A program made the position numbers and the translations under genes. A stretch of 43,530 nt of DNA, taken from contig SVAN01000008.1 of NCBI GenBank assembly GCA_015059375.1, forward strand, positions 1 through 43,530, in the 5' to 3' direction. Below the pieces are notes generated by a model, which saw only the letters and a program-made list of their open reading frames with translations, ran no database searches and had not been told where the DNA came from. The stretch comes from Bacillota bacterium. Its GTDB lineage: Bacteria > Bacillota_I > Bacilli_A > RF39 > UBA660. Positions 36,848-43,530 of this stretch are shown here, one piece after another (the stretch's first letter is position 1; each line of letters starts with the position of its first letter).

Positions 36848-36855
36848 TTTTTATT

Positions 36856-38019
36856 TTACAGCCCCAGGATATATGGATTAGTTATCGTTCCAGTTCCTCC
36901 CCGAATATATACACCAGAGTCTAGATACAAGATTGGCCGGGTCGCATAGCCGTAGTACGCGTAGCCGTAAGTCGCATAACCGTTAATGCGCACGAGCATC
37001 ACAGACGCCGCGCTATATGGTGTCATTGTCCACTCATATCCATTTCCATATAACCAGTTATTAGCAACTGAACTTGCTAAATTTGATAAATATGTACTAC
37101 TATATGTTATTCCCGATGCTGCATAACCATAGTCACTTATGTTCATTAATCCTATTGCTGTTTGTTTAGTAACTAAGTTTGTTTCTAAATCATATGCTGC
37201 ATCTATATATGTTGCTGTATTACTTACTGTTCCGACATTCATATGTACGCTTTCAATCATTTTATTATAATAATCATTTTCACTTTTTGATATCCCGTTT
37301 ATCCGGTAATCACATGTTCCCAAATATGTACTATATCCATAACATGGGCTTGCTCCTGCGGCATTTCCTTTTCCATGATATTTTTCATTTAAAAGGGTAT
37401 ATAAGGTATTTCCGCTTCCCCATACAGTTTTGGTCTCTGAACTATGATAAGCTAGTCCGCCTATTGATTCATTTCGAATTATTTTAACTAAGTTAGTTCT
37501 TTTGTTACAAGTTCCGCTTGTTGCTCCACTTGCTATCGTGGCATTTGTACATACAGGTACACTTCCAATTATTCGCCATAGTTCATCATTAAACCACACC
37601 CAGTTATCTGGCTGCTTACCAGAATATCTATATCCATCGTTATCAGTGGGATTTAACCTTTGTACTTCTTTTATTAATAAATAATCGTCTCGATTTTCAG
37701 CTTTAATAGATATAAAATTTACATGACACGTAGTTCCCGCTTGCGTTAAATTTTCAAAAGTAATTGCCATTTTATATTCACCATTTGTTTGTTTTACTGG
37801 TAAATACTTAGCAAAAACATTATTACTACACTCTATTTCAGCAGTATATTTTTCATTTATCGAAGGAATCCGTGATGCTGATTCCCCATCAATTGTTATA
37901 GCAAGCATAGCTCCTTCATAATTAAGATACTTTTTTTCATTTTTTGGATATAAAAACACTACTGTCATGCTTAGTATTAATATTCCTAGTATACATCCTA
38001 CTATCTTTTTATTTTTCAT
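36856..38019 (-). CDS. Membrane-anchored surface protein with possible variable C-terminus
   Basis: 387 residues. A membrane anchor lies at 6-24 and a Cys-containing N-terminal domain follows. The block from DGYRYSGKQPDNWVWFNDELWRIIGS onward is a surface-protein module I associate with uncultured gut Bacilli. The C-terminus has WTMTPYS (from W330) and RPILYLDSGVYI. Between these, at about 337-361, is a Gly/Tyr/Ala-rich stretch encoded by unusually GC-rich DNA. That layout resembles C-type-lectin/Lcl-like targets of diversity-generating retroelements. It is paralogous to the next gene; their last 260 codons are nearly identical. It has GGAGG and a good promoter. Ligand and function are unknown. 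Confidence 0.82.
   Translation of the reverse strand: MKNKKIVGCILGILILSMTVVFLYPKNEKKYLNYEGAMLAITIDGESASRIPSINEKYTAEIECSNNVFAKYLPVKQTNGEYKMAITFENLTQAGTTCHVNFISIKAENRDDYLLIKEVQRLNPTDNDGYRYSGKQPDNWVWFNDELWRIIGSVPVCTNATIASGATSGTCNKRTNLVKIIRNESIGGLAYHSSETKTVWGSGNTLYTLLNEKYHGKGNAAGASPCYGYSTYLGTCDYRINGISKSENDYYNKMIESVHMNVGTVSNTATYIDAAYDLETNLVTKQTAIGLMNISDYGYAASGITYSSTYLSNLASSVANNWLYGNGYEWTMTPYSAASVMLVRINGYATYGYAYYGYATRPILYLDSGVYIRGGTGTITNPYILGL
36935..37014 (-). repeat. GC-rich patch shared by the two surface-protein genes (copy 1)
   Basis: 80 bp with 49 G/C (61%) in an AT-rich locus. Copy 2 is at 38254-38333. The copies differ at four positions (36942, 36957, 36963, 37011). On the coding strand these read A/T, T/A, T/A and G/A, so every difference includes an adenine. 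This is what adenine-specific mutagenic retrohoming would give, but four sites are few. Confidence 0.85.
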
Positions 38020-38077
38020 CTATTACCTCCGTTATTGCTTTAATTAAACGACATTTAGTATAATATGTTTCATATTC

Positions 38078-38112
38078 ATTATATGGATATTCTTCAATAT
38101 ATTCAAATATCC
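38078..38112 (-). promoter_or_regulatory. Promoter with overlapping inverted repeat upstream of the surface-protein gene
   Basis: Minus strand -35 TTGAAT (38101-38106), 17-bp spacer and -10 TATAAT (38078-38083). A 7-bp inverted repeat, GGATATT (38085-38091) and AATATCC (38106-38112), spans the spacer and reaches the -35, so it could be a repressor operator. The rest of the gap 38020-38174 holds only a weak A/T hairpin after the previous gene. Confidence 0.68.
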
Positions 38113-38174
38113 AAATTATTTAATATTATTTTATTTACATTTTTTAATGTATGATAGCCATAAAAATTCAGCCA

Positions 38175-39533
38175 TTACAGCCCTAGGATATATGGATTAG
38201 TTATCGTTCCAGTTCCTCCCCGAATATATACACCAGAGTCTAGATACAAGATTGGCCGGGACGCATAGCCGTAGTTCGCGTTGCCGTAAGTCGCATAACC
38301 GTTAATGCGCACGAGCATCACAGACGCCGTGCTATATGGTGTCATTGTCCACTCATATCCATTTCCATATAACCAGTTATTAACAACTGAACTACTTAAA
38401 CTTGATAAATCTGTACTACTATATGTTATTCCCGATGCGGCATATCCATAATCGCTTACGTTCATAAGTCCTATTGTGGTTGGTTCTGTTACTAAGTTTG
38501 TTTCTAAATCATATGCTGCATCTATATATGTTGATGTACTACTTACTGTTCCGACATTCATATGTACGCTTTCAATCATTTTATTATAATAATCATTTTC
38601 ATTTTTTGATATCCCGTTTATCCGGTAATCACATGTTCCTAACATAGTTTGATATCCATAACATGGACTTGCTCCTGTGGCATTTTCTTTTCCATGATAT
38701 TTTTCATTTAAAAGGGTATATAAGGTATTTCCACTTCCCCATACAGTGTTTGTACCTGAACGATGATAAGCTAGTCCGCCTATTGATTCGTTTCGAATTA
38801 TTTTAACTAAGTTAGTTCTTTCGTTACAAGTTCCGCTTGTTGCTCCACTTGCTATCGTGGCATTTGTACATACAGGTACACTTCCAATTATTCGCCATAG
38901 TTCATCATTAAACCACACCCAGTTATCTGGCTGCTTACCTTGGTAGCGGTATCCATAAGATATTGACGCAATTTGAACGTGCGTTGCATCATCTTCTACC
39001 ACATCTTTCAAAAGAGGATAACTACTTATATTTTCTTGCGTATAGTTTAAAGTACACGCAATTGTTTCACCTGATGTTTCACTTATTTCAATTCTTCGAT
39101 AATTAAAATTATAATTAGAGCTTGCATTAGTGCAAGATAAATTAGCTTGATATTTGTTTCCTGTTGGTATTGTACCCACTACACCATCTGTTTGTACCGC
39201 TATTTGGATATCTGGATCTTTAGTTTTAAAATATACATAACATTTATCACCGGTATTGATACTATATTTTATAGTTCCATTTAGACTACTGTATCCAGAA
39301 ATTACGCCACCGTTAGTACAATAACTTCTTGACTTATCTATTGAATAACCGCCTACCGGGATCTTTGATTTTTTTACGTATTCTTGTTTTAGTTCATCAT
39401 AAACCATTATAGCAATTTGCTTATTTTCTTCACTCGACTTACTATAAGAAAAAGCTGTGTCATCTTTAAATACAAGATTTGCTAAAACAAGACTAATTAT
39501 TACTAAAATCACTAAGGGAAAGTGTTTCTTCAT
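38175..39533 (-). CDS. Membrane-anchored surface protein, paralogue of the downstream gene
   Basis: 452 residues. An N-terminal anchor (about 5-22) is followed by one or two Cys-containing beta-rich domains (30-175) not shared with the paralogue. The shared module then starts at about YRYQGKQPDNWVWFNDELWRIIGS. Its C-terminus has WTMTPYS (from W395) and RPILYLDSGVYI around the GC-rich stretch. The C-terminal 260 residues are nearly the same as in the 387-residue protein, so one arose by a recent duplication or was homogenised. It is divergent from the flippase gene. Function not known; surface binding is the best guess. Confidence 0.82.
   Translation of the reverse strand: MKKHFPLVILVIISLVLANLVFKDDTAFSYSKSSEENKQIAIMVYDELKQEYVKKSKIPVGGYSIDKSRSYCTNGGVISGYSSLNGTIKYSINTGDKCYVYFKTKDPDIQIAVQTDGVVGTIPTGNKYQANLSCTNASSNYNFNYRRIEISETSGETIACTLNYTQENISSYPLLKDVVEDDATHVQIASISYGYRYQGKQPDNWVWFNDELWRIIGSVPVCTNATIASGATSGTCNERTNLVKIIRNESIGGLAYHRSGTNTVWGSGNTLYTLLNEKYHGKENATGASPCYGYQTMLGTCDYRINGISKNENDYYNKMIESVHMNVGTVSSTSTYIDAAYDLETNLVTEPTTIGLMNVSDYGYAASGITYSSTDLSSLSSSVVNNWLYGNGYEWTMTPYSTASVMLVRINGYATYGNANYGYASRPILYLDSGVYIRGGTGTITNPYILGL
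38254..38333 (-). repeat. GC-rich patch shared by the two surface-protein genes (copy 2)
   Basis: Copy of 36935-37014, with differences at 38261, 38276, 38282 and 38330. About 70 bp on the C-terminal side and 50 bp on the N-terminal side are also almost identical. No reverse transcriptase or template repeat lies in the window. Confidence 0.85.
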
Positions 39534-39644
39534 TTTTATCTACCTCACTATTATTAAATTTACCAAAAAATAAGGAAAATTACTAGTCCCCTTTTAATGT
39601 AATTCTACTTTAGACAGTCAAGATTCACATAATTTAGATGTTTT

Positions 39645-39650
39645 TAGAAT
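39645..39650 (+). promoter_or_regulatory. -10 element of the flippase gene; nearly leaderless transcript
   Basis: TAGAAT lies 13 bp before the ATG, so the 5' leader would be only about 6 nt. No Shine-Dalgarno is present. A -35 is not obvious. The divergent surface-protein gene has a TTGACT on the minus strand near 39614-39619, but I could not assign a matching -10. Confidence 0.4.
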
Positions 39651-39663
39651 AAATTTTAATACC

Positions 39664-40959
39664 ATGAAAATTTTCAAAAACAAATTTATTGCTTCAACAT
39701 TTATTTTAATATTAAGCGGCATGGCTACAAAAGTACTAGGACTCGTTATTAAAATTATCTTTACAAGAATTGTTGGTACAACGACAATTAGCTTATATAC
39801 AATTGTTATGCCTACATACTCGCTTTTGCTAACAATTAGCACCCTAGCAATGCCTACGACAATATCCAAACTAATTGCCAGCAAAAACGATCCCAAAGTT
39901 CTAAATAGTGCCACGGTTCTTATTTTACTTATTAACGCTATTATTATTGTAACAATGTGTTTTATAAGCCCTTTTATAGCAAATAATCTTTTAAAAGAAC
40001 CAAATGCCTATTATTTATTAATTGCCATGGCTTTTACCTTACCATTTGCATCTTTAGCATGTATTTTAAAAGGATACTATTATGGCAAACAAAAAATGGT
40101 TCCCCATGTTGTATCGAATACAATCGAGCAAATAATTAGGCTTCTTTTAGTAATTACGATTATGCCAATTTTAATTAAAAAATCTTATGTTCATGCCGCC
40201 ACAGGATTAATCTTAACTTCCCTTTTTACGGAACTAGCTTCCGTTATTGTTTTTTTATCTTTTATGAAAAAGAAAGAAATTATTAATCTAGCAAAAATTC
40301 AATATTCACCCCAAGACGGAAAAGAGATTTTATCATTATCAATTCCTTCTGTAGCAAGTCGCATCATTGGAAATATTTGTTATTTTTTTGAACCAATTAT
40401 TTTAACTAATATTCTCTTATATAAAGGATACACTAATAGTTATATTCTACTTCAATACGGAGCTTATAACGCTTATGCAATATCCACTTTAACTATCCCC
40501 TCTTTTTTTATTAGCGCGATTGCATCAGCATTACTTCCGGAAATATCTAAATTTACTGAGCAACACCGAACTGTTTTAGTAAAAAAAAGACTTAAACAAG
40601 CCTTTATTTTCACTTTCTTTATTGGTCTTAGCTTTACCTTTATCATTTTTATTTTTCGCTATGATTTACTAACTTTTCTATATAATACAACGTTAGGCTC
40701 TGATTACATCAAAGTTTTAGCCCCATTCTTTATTCTTTTTTACTTCGAAGCTATTTTTGCGTCCTTTATGCAAGCCATTGGCAAAGCTAAAATAACTTTA
40801 CGAATAACCATTTTTGCTTCGATTGTAAAACTAATTTGCATTAGCACTTTATCTTTATTAAAAATTGGTTTATACTCATTACTCCTATCAGAAATTATTA
40901 ATATCATACTGGTCGTATTCTTAAATTATCTTTATACAATGAAATATTTAAAAGATTAA
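39664..40959 (+). CDS. MOP-superfamily flippase (MurJ/SpoVB/RfbX-like)
   Basis: Integral membrane protein of 431 residues with about 12 hydrophobic segments. The N-terminus has the family's MATKVLGLVIKIIFTRIVG helix pair and a TISKLIA segment. Such proteins flip lipid-linked sugars: lipid II for MurJ/YtgP, polysaccharide units for RfbX, spore-related for SpoVB. MurJ homologues are usually 500 residues or more, so this is a short member, nearer to SpoVB/RfbX. It is the only plus-strand gene of the window and stands alone. Its substrate cannot be told; lipid II or another envelope glycan is likely. Confidence 0.88.
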   Translation: MKIFKNKFIASTFILILSGMATKVLGLVIKIIFTRIVGTTTISLYTIVMPTYSLLLTISTLAMPTTISKLIASKNDPKVLNSATVLILLINAIIIVTMCFISPFIANNLLKEPNAYYLLIAMAFTLPFASLACILKGYYYGKQKMVPHVVSNTIEQIIRLLLVITIMPILIKKSYVHAATGLILTSLFTELASVIVFLSFMKKKEIINLAKIQYSPQDGKEILSLSIPSVASRIIGNICYFFEPIILTNILLYKGYTNSYILLQYGAYNAYAISTLTIPSFFISAIASALLPEISKFTEQHRTVLVKKRLKQAFIFTFFIGLSFTFIIFIFRYDLLTFLYNTTLGSDYIKVLAPFFILFYFEAIFASFMQAIGKAKITLRITIFASIVKLICISTLSLLKIGLYSLLLSEIINIILVVFLNYLYTMKYLKD

Positions 40960-41069
40960 AAAAAGCACTTATATTTAAGTGCTAATTTTAGAAAGGAGTT
41001 TCGGAACTGACTAATGATATATCATTAATCTTCAATAAAAATTGAATCCTTGCGAACTTGTTGTTCACT
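40957..41069 (-). ncRNA. Unrecognised structured small RNA
   Basis: A 112-nt minus-strand transcript is predicted from a strong promoter to an intrinsic terminator, with no room for a protein gene. In order it has a GAAC/GTTC hairpin (41054-41066), the left arm AAGGA (41047-41051), hairpin TTCAAT/ATTGAA (41031-41046), hairpin TAATGA/TCATTA (41012-41027), hairpin AGTT/AACT (40997-41008) and the closing arm TCCTT (40993-40997). The terminator follows. The AAGG/CCTT helix encloses three hairpins, a four-way junction. It does not read as tRNA, tmRNA, SRP RNA or 6S RNA. Because a flippase gene converges from the other side, it is not the leader of a downstream gene on its strand. Function unknown. 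Confidence 0.7.
40958..40983 (-). terminator. Bidirectional terminator of the small RNA and flippase gene
   Basis: An 8-bp perfect stem (AGCACTTA with TAAGTGCT, 40964-40983). On the minus strand it is followed by seven T, which makes a good end for the small RNA. On the plus strand the tail is AATTTTA, a weaker end for the flippase gene, whose stop codon is at 40957-40959. Confidence 0.88.
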
Positions 41070-41075
41070 AAAAAA

Positions 41076-41104
41076 AGTATAACACTTCTATTAATTTTCG
41101 TCAA
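41076..41104 (-). promoter_or_regulatory. Promoter of the small RNA
   Basis: Minus-strand -35 TTGACG (41099-41104), 17-bp spacer and -10 TATACT (41076-41081). A second TTGACA at 41115-41120 gives a spare -35-like site. The region lies just past the stop of the 101-residue membrane protein gene, and no terminator for that gene is visible, so its transcript may read into the small RNA. Confidence 0.82.
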
Positions 41105-41132
41105 AGCAAGATATTGTCAAAATTTGTCGAAG

Positions 41133-41438
41133 TTAATTTCTAAAGAACTTTCTTTTTAGCCAATAAAAGATAAAACTTAATAAGATATAAATAATTACTA
41201 AATCCAAACAGTTTCCCATATTAAACATTAAATTAATTAGTACCAAAAAAGATATAGATAGCAAAATTAAACTAATTAATAATTCTTTTTGGAAATCTGT
41301 ACATATTAAACCTAATAATATATATATTAACGGGAAAGCAAAATATATACCATTTAAGATATCCTTTCCGTCTTGCCACAAAAATATCAAAAAGATCATT
41401 AAGATACTAGGAAGAATAATTTTCGAAATGCTTTTCAT
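41133..41438 (-). CDS. Small integral membrane protein
   Basis: 101 residues, almost entirely hydrophobic, with three or four membrane helices (about 5-20, 30-48, 52-68, 75-95) and a basic C-terminus (WLKRKFFRN). No family recognised. It follows the XRE-regulator gene by 15 bp, with GAGG before the ATG, so the two are co-transcribed. It could be a membrane partner of the regulator; this is inference from context alone. Confidence 0.75.
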   Translation of the reverse strand: MKSISKIILPSILMIFLIFLWQDGKDILNGIYFAFPLIYILLGLICTDFQKELLISLILLSISFLVLINLMFNMGNCLDLVIIYILLSFIFYWLKRKFFRN

Positions 41439-41453
41439 TTAAACCTCTTATAA

Positions 41454-42992
41454 TTATTCATTACTACTTTCATACATTAATAATTGATTTTTTAGATTAT
41501 TAATTTCCTCTTGGTATTCTTCTTCGTTTTGAATATATTCATCAATTTTTGCCTGCAACTCATTAATCTTTTTTTCATACGAATTAATTGTATTTTGATA
41601 TTGAACTTCACCATCAGTATAATTTTTATAATTATTTTTTAATACTTCAATATTTTCTTTTGAAGTATATATCTTAATATCTTGCAGATGATTATTTATT
41701 GAAACAATTTTTTTAGTATTAAAATTATTGATTACTTCTTTTACTAATTTAATAGGATTTTCACAACTTGCCCAGATATGGATTACATTATCTGATAGAT
41801 TGGAATGATTAATTTCACAATACTTATTAATAGTATATTCTATTTTAATGTTCTCGTTATGGGATTCAATATATTCAATTTCAGGATAATAATAACCAAA
41901 GATCAAATTATTCTTCATGTCAATTTCCATATACTCTGTTTTTAAAAGATTTTGATCATTTTTGCTATATTCAAAATTTAGTAAACCTACTATAACTAAA
42001 CCAATTCCCATCCCAAAAAGAGCAAGTGATATTACAAAAGACCAAATCATTTTCTTTTTATCATTTTTTCTATTAAATACAAAGTTTAGCGAAAGTAATA
42101 TCATTACTAAATTAATTATTGCCGAAGATAATACCGCTAATAATAAACCTATGAAAACTAATCCTGTTTTAATCACTAAAAAAGAAACTATCAATAAACA
42201 AAACAAAGATACTAATGAAGCAAATAATACTATCGAAAAACATAGTACAAAAAATTTAATAAATCCTACAATCCCCTTGAATAATCCGTTGATAAACTTG
42301 TACTCACTATGTTTAGGATCTCTAATGATTATTTTATCTTCTTTCTTTTTTAAATTTATTTTATTACTTTCTTCACTTTTCTCTTTGGCACCCAATTGTT
42401 CAACTGGTAAAGCCTCATCTTTAATACTATCTTGTTTTAGCTTATCATAATAATCTAAATATCTTGTTTTAAAGACATGAATCATTATTACTACTGAACT
42501 TGTAAATGCAAATAATACATATACAGAACTAAATATTGAATATAAAACAGAAAATAATTTATCTGGGACAATATCAAAAGTTGTATATAATAAACTTTCT
42601 CCTAGCTCGCCAACAATTAAGCAAATTACCAATAATATTGTTCCAATAACAAGCTCTTCGAACAAACATTTACATTTACTTTTAAAACTCATATTACAAA
42701 AGAGATTTATAGTGTTGGTAATAAAATTCAAGAAATCATCCAAATATTTATTTATGTTCTTGCTGCTTTCTTCCTCCCCCTTTACCTCTCTAATGTCTTT
42801 GTGTAATAGATCATCAATATTTAGATTAAACTTTTCACACAAAGCAATTATTTTATCCGTTTCGGGATATGCAACTGCCGATTCCCATTTTGAGATGGCT
42901 TGTCTAGAAACGCCAATTTCATCCGCAAGTTGTTCTTGCGAAAGATGATTATCTTTTCTAATCTTTTTTAAATTTTCAGAAAACTTATTCAT
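41454..42992 (-). CDS. XRE-family HTH regulator fused to membrane and coiled-coil domains
   Basis: 512 residues from the ATG behind AGGAGG. The N-terminus (1-66) is a Cro/C1-type helix-turn-helix: LSQEQLADEIGVSRQAISKWE. A charged linker leads to hydrophobic segments near residues 105-180 (two) and 245-335 (several), separated by a charged loop. After residue 340 comes an outside region with few features. It ends in a coiled coil (about 460-505) rich in Glu, Lys and Asn. The fusion suggests a membrane-tethered regulator that senses envelope state. Its own promoter and an inverted repeat lie upstream, so autoregulation is plausible. Target genes are unknown. Confidence 0.85.
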   Translation of the reverse strand: MNKFSENLKKIRKDNHLSQEQLADEIGVSRQAISKWESAVAYPETDKIIALCEKFNLNIDDLLHKDIREVKGEEESSKNINKYLDDFLNFITNTINLFCNMSFKSKCKCLFEELVIGTILLVICLIVGELGESLLYTTFDIVPDKLFSVLYSIFSSVYVLFAFTSSVVIMIHVFKTRYLDYYDKLKQDSIKDEALPVEQLGAKEKSEESNKINLKKKEDKIIIRDPKHSEYKFINGLFKGIVGFIKFFVLCFSIVLFASLVSLFCLLIVSFLVIKTGLVFIGLLLAVLSSAIINLVMILLSLNFVFNRKNDKKKMIWSFVISLALFGMGIGLVIVGLLNFEYSKNDQNLLKTEYMEIDMKNNLIFGYYYPEIEYIESHNENIKIEYTINKYCEINHSNLSDNVIHIWASCENPIKLVKEVINNFNTKKIVSINNHLQDIKIYTSKENIEVLKNNYKNYTDGEVQYQNTINSYEKKINELQAKIDEYIQNEEEYQEEINNLKNQLLMYESSNE

Positions 42993-43034
42993 TTTCTTTT
43001 TCCTCCTTTTCTCCCACATTTTATGATTTTCTAT

Positions 43035-43050
43035 TGGTAGCAGACTACCA
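43035..43050. promoter_or_regulatory. Inverted repeat, candidate operator for the XRE regulator
   Basis: TGGTAG and CTACCA separated by 4 bp, a 6-bp palindrome in the untranslated leader of the regulator gene, about 50 bp after its -10. XRE repressors bind such symmetric sites, but it could equally be an RNA hairpin. Confidence 0.4.
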
Positions 43051-43101
43051 CTTTTAGGTTGTTTTTTGTTGAAATTTGGTTGCTAAATAAAATTCATCTA
43101 T

Positions 43102-43110
43102 ATTATAGCA
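43102..43110 (-). promoter_or_regulatory. Extended -10 promoter of the XRE regulator operon
   Basis: Minus-strand TGCTATAAT (TATAAT at 43102-43107) directly after the T-run of the preceding terminator. No -35 is seen at the proper distance. Confidence 0.65.
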
Positions 43111-43134
43111 AAAAAAGACTAGATTACTCTAGCC
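43110..43134 (-). terminator. Terminator of the window-edge gene
   Basis: Minus-strand stem GGCTAGA/TCTAGTC (one G-U pair), loop GTAA and a seven-T tail, 19 bp past the stop of the truncated gene. The tail abuts the regulator's -10. Confidence 0.85.
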
Positions 43135-43153
43135 TTACTTATTACCACTAAAT

Positions 43154-43530
43154 CTATTTATTAAAATAAAATTCTGCTTTTTGCTCATTTTCTAATGATA
43201 ATCTTTCTATCGTTCCATCTTGATGAACACTTTCGATTTCTTTTCTTACACTTCTTGGGAATATGTTTTTTATATCTTTTGGATAATAACTTCCATCCCT
43301 TGGAATTCTCGAATCAGTAACTTCAAATTTATCATTTATTTTTTCTATGACAAATTTATATGGTATCGACGATCCGCTCTCATCCATAATTTTATCATTT
43401 TCAAAATAAAAGCATTCTTCTAGTACCCAAGCATAAACATAATATAAATTGTTTTCTTCCTTTTCATCTATTAGAAAAACTCTCATTGATGCAAATGTTT
43501 TTGAATTATCATGTCTTTTATGTTCATCTC
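43154..43530 (-). CDS. C-terminal part of a hypothetical protein, cut by the window edge
   Basis: An ATG at 43486 would give 110 residues. The frame stays open without a stop to the window edge (DEHKRHDNSKTFASMRV...), and no ribosome site precedes the ATG, so the real start is probably outside. The visible part has YVYAWVLEE, a GSSIPYKF stretch, IPRDGSYYPKDIKNIFP and VHQDGTIERL. I recall similar small Firmicutes proteins but not a function. No membrane segment is visible in this part. Confidence 0.7.
   Translation of the reverse strand, partial: DEHKRHDNSKTFASMRVFLIDEKEENNLYYVYAWVLEECFYFENDKIMDESGSSIPYKFVIEKINDKFEVTDSRIPRDGSYYPKDIKNIFPRSVRKEIESVHQDGTIERLSLENEQKAEFYFNK

Noticed and set aside
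36856-39533. A complete diversity-generating retroelement
   Set aside because: No reverse transcriptase, accessory gene or template repeat is in the window; only possible target sites are seen.
40957-41069. tRNA, SRP RNA or 6S RNA
   Set aside because: No cloverleaf with CCA-type end, no SRP Alu/S-domain tetraloop motif and no long 6S-like hairpin with central bubble.
41133-43019. Toxin-antitoxin pair formed by the XRE regulator and small membrane protein
   Set aside because: The regulator is large with many membrane segments and a coiled coil, unlike antitoxins, and the small protein has no toxin-family feature; an envelope-sensing pair fits at least as well.
1-43530. Prophage, insertion sequence or integrative element
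   Set aside because: No transposase, integrase, phage structural gene or attachment-site repeat is visible; the accessory genes sit among ordinary chromosomal operons.

Overview
This 43.5 kb window is AT-rich DNA (about 30% GC by eye) from a low-GC Gram-positive bacterium. The best fit is an uncultured gut-type member of the Bacilli or a Mollicutes-related lineage. Supporting signs are a T-box leader, a GatA motif of the kind I recall from Mollicutes, Tad pilus genes without a secretin, SipW-type signal peptidase, and surface proteins of a type common in uncultured gut Bacilli. The lineage is inference. All genes except one flippase lie on the minus strand, so transcription runs from high to low coordinates.

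Region 1 (1-8.3 kb) holds a duplicated cysteine-protease/transglutaminase-like protein, priA, a SipW-like signal peptidase, a complete type III toxin-antitoxin locus and an SF1 helicase with nuclease, zinc-finger and RQC modules. In the toxin-antitoxin locus, three 34-nt antitoxin RNA repeats, an intrinsic terminator and a ToxN/AbiQ endoribonuclease lie in that order.

Region 2 (8.3-16.1 kb) is a translation operon, hisS-asnS-aspS-gatC-gatA-gatB. A clear promoter and a very short T-box leader control it.

Region 3 (16.2-22.8 kb) holds polA, murL, murD, fpg and a small membrane protein. murL next to murD suggests that the D-Glu of peptidoglycan is made by ligating L-Glu and then epimerising it.

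Region 4 (22.8-39.5 kb) is a surface-appendage locus. It has Tad genes (two TadE-like pseudopilins, TadZ, TadA, TadB, TadC), two membrane-anchored WG-repeat-like proteins, another anchored protein and two giant prepilin-like adhesins. The adhesins carry 78-residue Ig-like repeats and tandem thrombospondin-type-1-like modules. Upstream are two paralogous anchored surface proteins that share an 80-bp, 61% GC patch. In that patch every difference between the copies involves an adenine on the coding strand, which resembles a diversity-generating-retroelement target.

Region 5 (39.6-43.5 kb) holds a MurJ/SpoVB-like flippase, a stand-alone structured small RNA with its own strong promoter and terminator, an XRE-type membrane regulator with a small membrane partner, and a gene cut by the window edge.

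Most worth pursuing: the type III toxin-antitoxin locus, the unrecognised small RNA, the TSP1-bearing pilin adhesins, the possible hypervariable patches and the murD-murL pair.
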